Notes: a model not told the origin generated them from the letters alone. Positions 1 to 8,898 are shown, counted from the stretch's first letter. The stretch is 64,000 nucleotides of DNA from Paucisalibacillus globulus (GCF_900184735.1 NZ_LT855390.1:55736-119735); one strand, 5' to 3'. Program-made: numbers and translations.

Positions 1-123
1 TTCAGGCTTATACAAAGACTCTTCACCCAGATTGAAAGGATACTTGAAATTAATAATCTTGAAACCATTACAACAGAAGTTGTTGAAGCTGCACGAGACA
101 GTTTAGTTATCGGAATCAAGTAA
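1..123 (+). CDS. C-terminal fragment of an unknown protein, possibly a TniB/TnsC-like transposition ATPase
   Basis: An open frame enters from the left edge and stops with TAA at 121-123, giving the last 40 residues of a protein. The segment is helical, with spaced charged residues (FRLIQRLFTQIERILE...) and the end DSLVIGIK. It has no catalytic motif, so the family cannot be read directly. The helical tail resembles the C-terminal lid of AAA+ transposition regulators, and it ends about 100 bp inside a transposon-like terminus. That context is the main reason for the suggestion. A terminator follows at once. The identity is an inference; the open frame is seen. Confidence 0.35.
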   Translation, partial: FRLIQRLFTQIERILEINNLETITTEVVEAARDSLVIGIK

Positions 124-127
124 TTAT

Positions 128-160
128 AAAAATCTATCTTTTACATGAAGATAGATTTTT
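128..160. terminator. bidirectional Rho-independent terminator
   Basis: A 13-bp perfect stem, AAAAATCTATCTT with AAGATAGATTTTT, encloses a 7-nt loop and carries A and T tracts on its two sides. It ends the left-edge gene on the plus strand. Confidence 0.85.
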
Positions 161-715
161 ATATTTCATCTCGTGCAAAATAGTATTTAAAATATGCGCA
201 AAATACCGTTCAAAGTGACATAATTGCTCCAATATTTCTAATCCAATGGTACCTTGTCCTGCCATGACAAATGGATCATCATATGGGGGAATAAAGACAC
301 CGTCTTGTTCAGCTGCTAGCTCTTTTGCTCTTGGTAGTCTTTCTGCTGAAGTGGTACCACATTTTTCAATCCACCCACCATAAGCTTTTATCGCATTTAG
401 CTTGCTTTCATTGGCATCAACGGGAACAACGATAGTTGCTGGGATACCTAATTTATTTGCAATATAAGCAACAGCCTGTCCATGATTTCCACTGGATGCA
501 GCTGTGATAAAGGTCGCCTTCTCGATGGCGGCACGCTTCACTCGATTGGTTGCTCCACGAATTTTGAAGGAACCGGTCTTCTGTAAATGTTCTGCTTTAA
601 AGTACATCTGATTTCCGCAAATGTCACTAAGCTGGGAAGAGTATAGGATTGGCGTTTCATGGATGATATCGGAAATATTCTCTCTCGCTTGAATTACATC
701 ATGAATAATGATCAT
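134..715 (-). pseudogene. threonine/serine dehydratase, truncated by a transposon
   Basis: The first about 165 residues are a fold-type II PLP-dependent threonine/serine dehydratase. The lysine motif SFKIRGA and the phosphate-binding SSGNHGQ loop are both present. Family members run to about 320 residues, but here homology stops after the IGLEILEQ segment. The last about 28 residues (CHFERYFAH onward) are encoded by the transposon end that starts at 220. The missing half would include the glycine-rich GGGGL loop and the rest of the PLP domain, so the protein should be inactive. The missing 3' half may lie beyond the other end of the transposon. Confidence 0.85.
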
Positions 716-922
716 GGATAAAACACGCCCCTTATGATTTCATCTATATCTAATTATATCCTCTGATACTAGATGATAGAAGTAATGATGTAGTAGTTTA
801 TTGTGAAAATTATGCAGATTATATTCTCTTCCTGTCTAAAATTGCCATTATTTTCAATTGAAAAGAAGGATTTACCGATTTGTATCACGAAATGATTACA
901 TAGAACGAAAGGAGTGGAACTA

Positions 923-2974
923 ATGAAACCACCTATTGCAAAGCGCATTCCACATCCACATGAAATACATGGTGATGTGCGTAAGGATGACTATTATTGG
1001 CTAAGGGACCGTGAAAACCCGGAGGTCATTGAGTACTTAGAAGATGAAAATCGATATTACGAGGATGTCATGCGTCCACTAGAAGAGAAAACAGAAAACA
1101 TTTATCAAAGCATGGTTGACCGTGTTCCAGATTCGGAAATGCAAGTGCCAGTACAGCATGGATCATACTTCTACTATTCTCGTATGGAAAAAGACAAACA
1201 ATATCCGATTTATGCACGAAAGCAAGCAGAAAGTCGCGAACTCTTACCCGAAGTACAAGAAGAAGTAGTACTAGATCTGAATGAATTGGCCGTAGATGGT
1301 GATTACTTAAGTGTAACAGTAAGGCGTATGAGTACCGATCACAATCGTCTTGCCTATTTGGAAAATCGAGATGGCACAGACCGGTACACTGCTTATGTAA
1401 AAGACTTGACTACAGGAGAACTCTTACCCGACCAGATTCCCAATGTATATTTATATGGTAGCTTGGAATGGAGTCGTTGTGGCGAGTATATTTTTTATAT
1501 TACGATTGATGAGAGTCAGCGACCATATCAGTTATGGCGCCATCGTTTAGGGACTGACGTAAGTAGTGATGAACTTATTTTAGAAGAAAAAGATACAACC
1601 TTTACGTTATTCGTGACGAAATCACAAAGTGGAAAGTTTATTTTGGTACATTCAAGATCGACTACGACAAGTGAAGTTCACTTAATCGATGCGGATTCAC
1701 CATTAGCCCCTATACGGCTAGTAGATGAACGACGGGTGGGGATTGAATATGATGTGGAAGATTGGGGAGATGACCTTCTGATTTTAACCAATGAAGGGGC
1801 ATTGAACTTTCAACTTCTACGTTGCCCACTAGATGATTTACAATCACGTGTGAACGTCATTGAGTACAGGGAAGTGCGCTATCTTCAGGGTATATACCCA
1901 TTTCGTGATGCTCTTTTTATATTTGGTCGAGAAGAAGGATTGACGCAAATCTGGAAACTTCGTGATGGCGAGTTAGAGAAGATAAGTTGGAGTGAACCAC
2001 TATACACAGTTTCTATCGCAGCTAATCAAAGCTATGACACATCAGAAGTACTAATTCAATATGAATCCTTACTCACTCCAAAAACAACATATGGACTGAA
2101 TCTGGAGACTGGAGAAAAGCAAGTATTACAAGTTGCACCCGTCAGTGGAGAATATGAACGTTCTAATTATCGTCAAGAACATTTATGGGCGACAGCTGAG
2201 GATGGAACTAAGGTCCCAATGGCTGTTGTTTATCGAGCAGGGGCACTTGAAAAGGGACCAGCACCGTTAATTCTAACTGGCTATGGATCGTATGGAGCAA
2301 ACAGTGATCCACATTTTGATCCATATCGACTTCCACTCTTGGATAAAGGAATTATTTTTGTCACTGCACAAGTTCGTGGTGGCTCGGAAATGGGACGTCA
2401 TTGGTATGAAAAAGGTAAAATGCAGAATAAACGAAATACGTTTACAGATTTCATTGATGCTGCGAAGTATCTTATTGAACATGGTTATACAACACCAAGC
2501 CAAATGGCAGCACGTGGTGGAAGTGCAGGAGGCTTACTTGTGGGAGCAGTTGCCAATATGGCTGGAGAGCTTTTTAAGGTTATCGTTCCAGCAGTACCGT
2601 TTGTAGATGTAGTGACGACAATGTTGGATACCACGATTCCCCTCACCACCCTAGAATGGGATGAATGGGGTAATCCTCAAAAAAGCGAGGACTATTTTTA
2701 TATGAAGTCTTATAGTCCATATGACAATGTAGAAGAAAAAGAATATCCACATATGTATGTGACAACAGGCCTGAATGATCCACGAGTTGCATATTGGGAA
2801 CCAGCCAAGTGGGTCGCGCGCTTACGAGCAATGAAAACAGATCATAATATCCTAGTATTGAAAACGAATATGGGTGCAGGGCACTTCGGAGCATCGGGTC
2901 GCTTTAATCATTTGAAGGAAGCCGCTGCTTGCTATGCGTTTATCTTGGATAAGCTAGGTGTTACTACGGATTAA
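923..2974 (+). CDS. ptrB: oligopeptidase B (S9A family serine peptidase)
   Basis: This 683-residue protein has a seven-bladed propeller in roughly residues 1-400 and a C-terminal alpha/beta hydrolase domain. The nucleophile sits in ARGGSAGG, the catalytic Asp lies near GLNDPRVAYWEP and the His is in GAGHFGASGR. Oligopeptidase B cleaves short peptides after basic residues in the cytoplasm. The length fits the family. I chose ATG 923 because AAAGGAG (908-914) lies 8 nt upstream; the in-frame GTG at 914 overlaps that site. The gene stands alone, between the truncated dehydratase and its own terminator. Confidence 0.93.
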   Translation: MKPPIAKRIPHPHEIHGDVRKDDYYWLRDRENPEVIEYLEDENRYYEDVMRPLEEKTENIYQSMVDRVPDSEMQVPVQHGSYFYYSRMEKDKQYPIYARKQAESRELLPEVQEEVVLDLNELAVDGDYLSVTVRRMSTDHNRLAYLENRDGTDRYTAYVKDLTTGELLPDQIPNVYLYGSLEWSRCGEYIFYITIDESQRPYQLWRHRLGTDVSSDELILEEKDTTFTLFVTKSQSGKFILVHSRSTTTSEVHLIDADSPLAPIRLVDERRVGIEYDVEDWGDDLLILTNEGALNFQLLRCPLDDLQSRVNVIEYREVRYLQGIYPFRDALFIFGREEGLTQIWKLRDGELEKISWSEPLYTVSIAANQSYDTSEVLIQYESLLTPKTTYGLNLETGEKQVLQVAPVSGEYERSNYRQEHLWATAEDGTKVPMAVVYRAGALEKGPAPLILTGYGSYGANSDPHFDPYRLPLLDKGIIFVTAQVRGGSEMGRHWYEKGKMQNKRNTFTDFIDAAKYLIEHGYTTPSQMAARGGSAGGLLVGAVANMAGELFKVIVPAVPFVDVVTTMLDTTIPLTTLEWDEWGNPQKSEDYFYMKSYSPYDNVEEKEYPHMYVTTGLNDPRVAYWEPAKWVARLRAMKTDHNILVLKTNMGAGHFGASGRFNHLKEAAACYAFILDKLGVTTD

Positions 2975-2981
2975 ATGATGT

Positions 2982-3016
2982 AACCTCTAAAGGAGAATTC
3001 CTTTGGGGGTTTTTTA
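2982..3016 (+). terminator. Rho-independent terminator of ptrB
   Basis: AACCTCTAAAGG pairs with CCTTTGGGGGTT (with G-T pairs) around a short loop and is followed by TTTTTATTT, just 8 bp after the ptrB stop. Confidence 0.85.
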
Positions 3017-3088
3017 TTTCGAAGTACTTGTAGTATGGTGAAAGATAAATGTGATTTTTCATTTAGAGAGGGGGAGCGGAATTAAAAG

Positions 3089-3480
3089 GAAGAATGGGAG
3101 GTTCTCGTGTATCAATTGGTCTGTGAAATTGGGTTGAAATGAAGAATAGGAGGTTCTCGTGTATCAATTGGTCTGTGAAATTGGGTTGAAATGAAGAATA
3201 GGAGGTTCTTGTGTATCAATTGGTCTAGTAATTAGGGTTGAAATGAAGAATAAGGGTTTCTTGTGCATCATTAGGTCTGTGAAATTGGGTTGAAATGAAG
3301 AATGAGAGGTTCTCGTATATCATTAGGTCTGGTAATTAGGTTTGAAATGAAGAATAAGAGTTTCTCGTGCATCATTAGGTCTGTGAAATGGGTTTGAAAT
3401 GAAGAATAAGAGACCCCCATGCATCATTTGATTTATGAAATAGAATTGAAAAGAAGAATAAAAGTTCATCATTAACCTGT
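3089..3480. repeat. 52-bp tandem repeat array, about 7.5 units
   Basis: Units start at 3089, 3141, 3193, 3245, 3297, 3349, 3401 and 3453, an exact 52-bp period without indels. Each begins GAAGAAT and ends TTGAAAT; the first three units are the most alike and divergence grows to the right. All three plus-strand frames of a unit contain stops (TAG, TGA, TGA), and 52 is not a multiple of 3, so the array is not coding. It lies between convergent gene ends (ptrB and an MFS gene), where it cannot be a promoter for either. Confidence 0.9.
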
Positions 3481-3632
3481 CCCCCTGATTATTCCCACTA
3501 GATTTCTTCCGAATGGAAGAAATCCTTTCTCATTAATATAATCGAATCCAATTTGTGTTAGGTGGCAAGATTATAGTTGAATTTTTTTAGTAAGGGTAGA
3601 ACCAAGGAGAAGTTCTACCCATACATCAAAAA
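3481..3632. repeat. intergenic dispersed repeat with a hairpin
   Basis: TTTCTTCC (3504-3511) and GGAAGAAA (3516-3523) form a hairpin. It is followed by ATAATCGAA and GTTAGGTGGCAAGATTA. The same order of blocks (hairpin, TAATCGAA, GTAAGGTGGCAAAATTA) recurs near 45690-45770. A fragment ACCTGTCCCC of the REP-like family lies at 3476-3486. I see no gene here. Confidence 0.5.
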
Positions 3633-4808
3633 TTAAGAATAGTGATAAGGTGCCTTTGAAACTGTAGTTGTTCTATTTTGAAGTCTAGCATAGCCAATCA
3701 AGGTAAGTGTAAGCATCCCGATAAGAAAAGCAATAAAGTAAGGAGAAACAACATCTCGAACCACACCAGTAATAAATGAACTAGCAATCATACCAACTGA
3801 ATAAACAGCAGACATAACACCAAAAGCACGACCGTGCCCTTCACTTGAAATAGCATCAGTAATAGCAGTTGCCATTGCAGGCATCATAATTCCAAAGAAG
3901 AAACCTAAAAAGAATAATAGGAATGGTAAGGCTACTAGTCCACTAAATATGGCGAACAAACTGATACACATTCCAAATAAACCAAGAATAAGCCTTTTAA
4001 TCGGATTGAATCGGTTAATGAAAAATAACGATAAGGAGAAAAACGTCCCGATGCCAAAGAAACTGAATAATAGGCCGGTAGTAGCCGTGGATAGCCCCTG
4101 TTCTACAGCAAGATAAGGAACTTCATAAATAATAACACCATGAATATACATCAAGGCAAATCCAGTTAAAAATACAATCTTTAGATGAGGATTTTGAATA
4201 ACCTGCATAAAGTCCAGCGGTTTTGTGTGCTTCTGAACCACAATTGTATTCTCTTTTTCGTTCAAAAAGTATGTGGTATACATGCCAATCAATAGTAAAG
4301 AAGTTCCAATGACATAATATGTATTGGCATAACCGATGGCTGTTCCGAGGAGTCCCCCAACTATTGGTGCAACAATACTAGCAATCGTTCCGAGTATGCC
4401 ATTGATGGCCATGTTCTTACCCTGCTGATGACTATTTTTCGCATAACCAGAAAGTAACGCTAATGCAGCCGGAATGAGAAAAGCTAGGGAAAATCCATTT
4501 AGAGCACGTAGCACTAGTAAACTAGTCGAACTCGTAGCGAGCGCATGAGCGATAAACAGGATTCCTGAAACAAAGATTGGTAGTGTTATAAAAACTTTCT
4601 TTCCAAATCGATCAACCAATGGCCCAGCAATTAAATTCCCTGTCAAGTTTGTGAAGGATGCCAAGCTAAGCATGATACCAATTAAAACACTTGATGCTCC
4701 TAACTTTGCTGCATAGGGTGCAAAAATAGGTGCTTGAATACTCATTACCAGACTCATGAAGAACATCACAAGAAAAATATGCATTTTGTCTATCGTTGTT
4801 TGTCTCAT
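3633..4808 (-). CDS. MFS transporter (putative drug or metabolite efflux)
   Basis: A 391-residue, very hydrophobic protein with about 12 predicted membrane helices. The MFS loop 2-3 signature is visible (GNLIAGPLVDRFGKK). It belongs to the drug:H+ antiporter type; the substrate cannot be deduced. The start is ATG 4808 with GAGGTG 5 nt upstream. The gene is monocistronic and runs convergent to the tandem-repeat array. A 67-residue frame just upstream (4805-5008) has a TTG start, no ribosome binding site and unconvincing composition, so it was not called. Confidence 0.85.
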   Translation of the reverse strand: MRQTTIDKMHIFLVMFFMSLVMSIQAPIFAPYAAKLGASSVLIGIMLSLASFTNLTGNLIAGPLVDRFGKKVFITLPIFVSGILFIAHALATSSTSLLVLRALNGFSLAFLIPAALALLSGYAKNSHQQGKNMAINGILGTIASIVAPIVGGLLGTAIGYANTYYVIGTSLLLIGMYTTYFLNEKENTIVVQKHTKPLDFMQVIQNPHLKIVFLTGFALMYIHGVIIYEVPYLAVEQGLSTATTGLLFSFFGIGTFFSLSLFFINRFNPIKRLILGLFGMCISLFAIFSGLVALPFLLFFLGFFFGIMMPAMATAITDAISSEGHGRAFGVMSAVYSVGMIASSFITGVVRDVVSPYFIAFLIGMLTLTLIGYARLQNRTTTVSKAPYHYS

Positions 4809-5018
4809 TTTTTCACCTCAAGAAAAATGTATGCACGAGGTTGGAATTTAAGACAAGCTAGATTAAAAAAATTAGAAATCTGGAAGTAAAATACAACTAG
4901 CGCTGAGATTGAAAGAATGCTATACTTATCAAGCGATGAGCTAAAGTTGTGTAAGACGAAGGACAATGCAATACATGTGCATGTGAACCACATGGTCCTG
5001 CGCCACAATTATATACGC

Positions 5019-5047
5019 AAAAACGTCTATCTTGGATAGACGTTTTT
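5019..5047. terminator. bidirectional terminator after the CPBP gene
   Basis: AAAAACGTCTAT and ATAGACGTTTTT form a perfect 12-bp stem with a 5-nt loop. It lies downstream of the minus-strand CPBP gene and upstream of the MFS gene, separating the two transcripts. Confidence 0.88.
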
Positions 5048-5088
5048 CTATTTAGATAAACAATCTGCCTTAAGGGAGCTCCTATACA

Positions 5089-5793
5089 CTACCCTAAACT
5101 TGTTAACAGTACCATAACTCCATTAGTTAACCCGTGAATAATAACGGATGGCCAAATCGAATTAGTTCGTTCATATGCTAAAGCAAAGATGATTCCACTA
5201 AAGAAATTAACTGGCATGACATTGTACGTTGGGATATGAATAATAGTAAAGATGGAAGAGCTAAGTAATAAAGCTCCTATGAATCCTACGCGAGTGCGAA
5301 ACCAACGATATAAAAACCCACGATAAAAAATTTCTTCGTATATGGGGGAGATAACAGCTGCAGAAATGAAGGCAATAAAAACAGTTAAGAAAGTTACGTT
5401 TTTCTGCATCGCTTCTGTTTTACTATTCTCCCAAGAATTCCCTATAAAGCTAGTAAGCACCACAATGACCACTGCGCCAATCAGTAACCCAATAGAAAAT
5501 AAAATAATGGTCTTCCAATCCTTCATTGCAAATGTTCTTATTCCCACTTCAGACCAAGAAAGTTTTTTTGGACCGAGAGCAATAAAGTAAACACCTAGAA
5601 TTAGCACAATTGCTATTGTCAGTCCCATTAATGTCCCAGCATATAGTTCATTATCAAGCCATTGGGAATACAATGGTTGAATTATAAATTTTATACAGCC
5701 TATTACTATTCCAAATTCTAGTAACAGTAATAAGATGAATTCTTTGATCCCCCAATGATCTTGCTCTTTCCATTTCATTTGATTCATTTTCAT
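5089..5793 (-). CDS. CPBP family intramembrane metalloprotease (CAAX protease/Abi type)
   Basis: A 234-residue membrane protein with about 7 helices. The CPBP motifs are present in order: EEIFYRG (motif 1, EExxxR), FTIIH (motif 2) and, near the C-terminus, IIHGLTNG (motif 3). Family members are membrane-embedded glutamate proteases, with roles in prenyl-protein processing, bacteriocin self-immunity or unknown. AGAGGG lies 7 nt upstream of ATG 5793. The gene is divergent from a MerR regulator (5883) with 89 bp between them, so that regulator is the obvious candidate for its control. Confidence 0.88.
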   Translation of the reverse strand: MKMNQMKWKEQDHWGIKEFILLLLLEFGIVIGCIKFIIQPLYSQWLDNELYAGTLMGLTIAIVLILGVYFIALGPKKLSWSEVGIRTFAMKDWKTIILFSIGLLIGAVVIVVLTSFIGNSWENSKTEAMQKNVTFLTVFIAFISAAVISPIYEEIFYRGFLYRWFRTRVGFIGALLLSSSIFTIIHIPTYNVMPVNFFSGIIFALAYERTNSIWPSVIIHGLTNGVMVLLTSLG

Positions 5794-5882
5794 TCGTCAT
5801 CCCTCTTCCACAATATGGTATAATCCAACTATATTAGATAACGTTACGTCACCTGCAAGTACTTTTTTTAGGAGGTAATGAA
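5794..5882. promoter_or_regulatory. shared divergent promoter region of the CPBP and merR-like genes
   Basis: TATAAT is at 5819-5824 on the plus strand. The 8-bp palindrome TAACGTTA at 5839-5846 is a possible part of a MerR-family operator. No clear TTGACA is visible, as is common at MerR-controlled promoters. The operator assignment is an inference. Confidence 0.4.
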
Positions 5883-6611
5883 ATGAAACGGTGGACAACC
5901 GGGGAAGTAGCGAAACAGCGAGATATTTCCATTCGCACTCTTCGTTATTATGATCAAATCAACCTACTTACACCAAGCTATCGAGATGATAAAGGAAAGC
6001 GATATTATTCAGAAGAAGATTTATTTACATTAGAAAAAATAATAATTCTAAAATCCCTTTCACTTCCATTGGAGAATATTCGCATTATCCTAGATAAACT
6101 ATCCTATAAACAAATCCTAATTTCCCACTACAATTACCTACAAGAACAACACTCAAAACTAGAAACAAGTATCTTAAATACGGCTTCATTAATTAATATG
6201 ATAGATTTGGAGGATACCTTATCCTGGGAAAGTGTCTCTAAGCTAGCTAAGCGGCCAAAAGATGAATCTAAAAAATGGCTTGATTATTTTCAAGAGGAAG
6301 AAAAAAATATCTTACTAAGCACCATCCCTAACATCAGCAACAATGATGAAACAACCCAGCAGTATATATCATTGTTGCGTAAAATAGAGTGGTGTATAAA
6401 ACATAAAATTAGTCCTGAATCGGAAGAAGGCTCTCAAATTGGAACTAGTTTAATAGAAATAACTAATAGTCATTTTCAAGGAGATTCCGACTTAATGGAG
6501 AAATTCTGGGAAGTCAGGAAGTTACCAGCCGAGGAAACAGGACTATATCCGATTTCTGAAGAAGTTCTGGAGTTTGCAGAGCGGTGTATGGCATATGTAA
6601 CAACCGAATAG
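5883..6611 (+). CDS. MerR family transcriptional regulator
   Basis: This 242-residue protein has the N-terminal winged helix typical of MerR proteins (residues 4-70: TTGEVAKQRDISIRTLRYYD, then KGKRYYSEEDL). A dimerisation helix (about 75-115) follows. The rest is an acidic C-terminal domain of roughly 120 residues, like the effector-sensing part of TipA-type members; the ligand is unknown. A strong site, AGGAGG, lies 8 nt before the ATG. It is divergent from the CPBP protease gene. MerR proteins usually act on their own or the adjacent divergent promoter. Confidence 0.9.
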   Translation: MKRWTTGEVAKQRDISIRTLRYYDQINLLTPSYRDDKGKRYYSEEDLFTLEKIIILKSLSLPLENIRIILDKLSYKQILISHYNYLQEQHSKLETSILNTASLINMIDLEDTLSWESVSKLAKRPKDESKKWLDYFQEEEKNILLSTIPNISNNDETTQQYISLLRKIEWCIKHKISPESEEGSQIGTSLIEITNSHFQGDSDLMEKFWEVRKLPAEETGLYPISEEVLEFAERCMAYVTTE

Positions 6612-6666
6612 CTTAGAAAATATTAGCTACTTAGGTAGTAAATCCCCAGTTATAGGAGTGGATAAA

Positions 6667-7197
6667 ATGAGGATATTTCCAGATTGCCCTGTTGTTATTA
6701 GATACGTAGAATTGGGCGGGTTAACTAAAGGTGAGCTTATTCAAAAGCTTCAACAAAACTCTATCATGATGAATGAGTATGGAGAGAAGTTATTATCTGA
6801 TGATAGATTTACAACTTCAGAAACCATCTACACACTGAAAACCGTTGAACTGACCATTAGAGATCTTGGTTTTCCTGAAGGAGCGACATTGTCCCGTATC
6901 TTTAAACGGTCCAGTGAACTTGGGTTAGAATTGTGCCCGCTTGAACTTGCACCTTACCTAAGACTTGAGTATCTGGACCAACCTGAAGGAAATCTTGGAA
7001 AACAATCACGACAACATCAAGCTCCAACTGGGTCGATAACCATCGCATCAGAGATAGTCAGTAAAGACGATGAATTTCCAAAGGGCTTTTACCTGAGGAA
7101 TATTAATGGCGTGCTCTGGTTACGTGGATATATTGCGGATGACCAGCATGTTTGGAGTCCAAATGATCGCTTCATCTTTTGCCAAACCAAGGAATAG
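6667..7197 (+). CDS. conserved hypothetical protein, 176 aa
   Basis: I do not recognise a characterised family. The sequence is soluble and mixed alpha/beta. Notable segments are TTSETIYTLKTVELTIRDLG, ELGLELCPLELAPYLRLEYL and, at the end, FPKGFYLRNINGVLWLRGY. It looks well conserved because it lacks low-complexity stretches. I chose ATG 6667 because AGGAG (6654-6658) is 8 nt upstream; the in-frame GTG at 6658 overlaps that site. It follows the MerR gene by 55 bp on the same strand and could be cotranscribed, but nothing links their functions. Confidence 0.7.
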   Translation: MRIFPDCPVVIRYVELGGLTKGELIQKLQQNSIMMNEYGEKLLSDDRFTTSETIYTLKTVELTIRDLGFPEGATLSRIFKRSSELGLELCPLELAPYLRLEYLDQPEGNLGKQSRQHQAPTGSITIASEIVSKDDEFPKGFYLRNINGVLWLRGYIADDQHVWSPNDRFIFCQTKE

Positions 7198-7296
7198 CTC
7201 CTTGTATCAAATCTGTACTATTGAAAGAAAAGGAATGATTGGAAGTACGCTGAATAGGTTGGTAATAATACTCAATTAATTTTAGGGGGAATTAAT

Positions 7297-7722
7297 TTGA
7301 AGAGAATAATTACTCTGTTACTTTCAATCTTGCTCTTAGCAGCTTGTTCAGAAACGACGAATAATAATTACATTTTTACTGGAGAAAGTGAACATTGGGA
7401 AGCTGAATACGTATATGAAGGAATAGAAAAATGGGGAGAAAAAGATGGACAGAGAACGTATTCGAACAATGATAGCTATAAATTTGTATTAACATATAAA
7501 GGTTCATTAGAGGAGTTGTCTTCTATAAAAAAACTTGAGTACTCATTTGAAACTAGAAGCGGTAGTAGTGATAGCACTATGGAGTTTACCGAGCCACCGT
7601 CTACGGTAATGTTCTCGTCTTCAGGTGGTTCAACTGGTGCGAAGGTAAGTGAAAATGAAATTATAAAAGTTAATGTAAAATGGGATGACTTTGAAGAGAC
7701 ATTTGAACTTCAGACTAAGTAA
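7297..7722 (+). CDS. small lipoprotein, unknown function
   Basis: A 141-residue protein with a typical lipoprotein signal: MKR, a hydrophobic stretch and lipobox LAAC at residues 14-17. The mature part is probably beta-rich (YSNNDSYKFVLTYKGS, VNVKWDDFEETFEL), like a small Ig-like or DUF-type surface lipoprotein. It starts with TTG 7297, preceded by AGGGGGA at 7284-7290. It should be anchored on the outer face of the membrane. The function is unknown. Confidence 0.78.
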   Translation: MKRIITLLLSILLLAACSETTNNNYIFTGESEHWEAEYVYEGIEKWGEKDGQRTYSNNDSYKFVLTYKGSLEELSSIKKLEYSFETRSGSSDSTMEFTEPPSTVMFSSSGGSTGAKVSENEIIKVNVKWDDFEETFELQTK

Positions 7723-7755
7723 TAACAATTATAGAATATATACAGGGGGATCCAT

Positions 7756-8241
7756 ATGACTGCAAACATTCGTAAAGCGCGTTATGAAGATATTGAACAA
7801 ATCCAAGATGTTGCAAAAACATCTTGGAACGCTACATATGATGGAATTATTCCTTTGGTTGTACAAGAAAATTTCTTGAAATCGGCTTACAATGATGAAA
7901 GGATGAAGCAACGAATAGACCATTCTTTTATTTTTGTAGCTGAATACAACGATAGAGTTGTTGGGTTCGCTAATTTTTCACCAGTTAGAGAGGATGGACA
8001 AGTTGAATTAGGTGCCATTTACCTTTATCCAGAGTACCAAGGTAAAGGGATTGGTTCCGCCCTATTACAACAAGGAATTAAGGATTTAGACGGAATAAAA
8101 GAGATTTATATTAATGTTGAAAAGAATAATAGGATAGGCAAGACGTTTTATGATGCAAAAGGCTTTAAAATAGTGAAAGAGTTCGATGATGATTTCGATG
8201 GACATATCTTAAAAACAGTCCGAATGGTTTTGAAATTATAG
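7756..8241 (+). CDS. GNAT family N-acetyltransferase
   Basis: This 161-residue protein has the GNAT fold. The acetyl-CoA pyrophosphate loop, motif A, reads YQGKGIGSALLQ (about residues 95-106), after the beta-strand VELGAIYLYPEY. The C-terminal NRIGKTFYDAKGFKIVKEF is the usual motif B with its FYxxxGF. It resembles the PhnO/YqjY-type single-domain transferases that act on small amines; the substrate cannot be predicted. AGGGGGA lies 5 nt before the ATG. Confidence 0.88.
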   Translation: MTANIRKARYEDIEQIQDVAKTSWNATYDGIIPLVVQENFLKSAYNDERMKQRIDHSFIFVAEYNDRVVGFANFSPVREDGQVELGAIYLYPEYQGKGIGSALLQQGIKDLDGIKEIYINVEKNNRIGKTFYDAKGFKIVKEFDDDFDGHILKTVRMVLKL

Positions 8242-8290
8242 CTAAGCGGATGCTAAACTAAGCACATGGTTATTCTAGGAGGATAGTATC

Positions 8291-8728
8291 ATGGCAGAAA
8301 AATTAATAGTAAAAGATGAAGTACTAATAGAAGCAACCCCTTCAAAAGTATGGGAGGTTCTTACAAACCCGAAATATGTAGCTCAATGGGATGAGCTTCC
8401 AGAGAATTACCCAAGTGAGCATATGGGAAAGGGAAGTAAAGTAGTTTGGGAGCTCCCTAACGGTGGACAGACTGTTACAACCATCATTAAAGCTGAAGAA
8501 ATGAAGGAACTGAAGATTGCATTATACTCATCAAATTGGGATGAACAGGTTGATGAAGGAGATATTGCGTACCTGTATCAATTAGAAGAATCAAATGGAA
8601 ATACGATATTAGCGATTCAAATTGGTGATTTTTCACTTCTGAAAAATGGACAAGACTATTATGATGCCTCGGTCGAATTTGCATCTGAATCGAAGAAAGT
8701 AATGAAAGAATTAGCGGAAAGTCTATAA
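8291..8728 (+). CDS. SRPBCC (START-like/AHSA1) family protein
   Basis: 145 residues in the START/Bet v1-like helix-grip fold. The N-terminal VEATPSKVWEVLTNPKYVAQW-like segment (here IEATPSKVWEVLTNPK) is the typical opening of polyketide cyclase/AHSA1 proteins. The domain fills the whole protein and ends in the long C-terminal helix (YDASVEFASESKKVMKELAESL). Such proteins bind hydrophobic ligands; none is known here. TAGGAGG precedes the ATG. A terminator follows. Confidence 0.85.
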   Translation: MAEKLIVKDEVLIEATPSKVWEVLTNPKYVAQWDELPENYPSEHMGKGSKVVWELPNGGQTVTTIIKAEEMKELKIALYSSNWDEQVDEGDIAYLYQLEESNGNTILAIQIGDFSLLKNGQDYYDASVEFASESKKVMKELAESL

Positions 8729-8740
8729 GATATGAAATAG

Positions 8741-8770
8741 AAGGTGTTCTATGTTTGAACGCCTTTTTCT
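8741..8770 (+). terminator. Rho-independent terminator
   Basis: AAGGTGTTC pairs with GAACGCCTT (one G-T pair), 7-nt loop, then TTTTCT. It ends the SRPBCC gene. Confidence 0.82.
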
Positions 8771-8898
8771 GTGGGGTAATTCTGAATTGTATTTTACAAT
8801 CTTTATGCTAGTATCCGTAGGGAAAGTATCGTAACATCGAGGTAGCTAGGTTCACAATAGTGAGATACATTAGTTGGAAAAATTTAAGAGGTGTTAAG

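Larger units (their letters stand above)
1..220. mobile_element. end of a TGTCA-terminated (Tn552/Tn7-like) transposon, partial
   Basis: Read on the minus strand, the sequence starting at 220 is TGTCACTTTGAACGG. It is followed by two similar blocks about 22 bp apart, TATTTTGCGC and TATTTTGCAC. A TGT-type terminus with repeated internal sites is what DDE transposons of the Tn7/Tn552/Tn5053 type carry at their ends. Homology of the neighbouring threonine dehydratase stops exactly at this terminus. A possible transposition ATPase ends at 123. The other end lies outside the window, so the element's size and full identity are unknown. Confidence 0.55.

Noticed and set aside
2273-2894. Several 70-107-codon frames inside ptrB on both strands
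   Set aside because: They overlap a well-supported enzyme gene and have no ribosome binding sites or family motifs.
3089-3480. Tandem array as a CRISPR
   Set aside because: Units are contiguous with no unique spacers.
4805-5008. 67-codon frame upstream of the MFS gene, minus strand
   Set aside because: TTG start without a ribosome binding site, unconvincing composition, lies in the promoter region.
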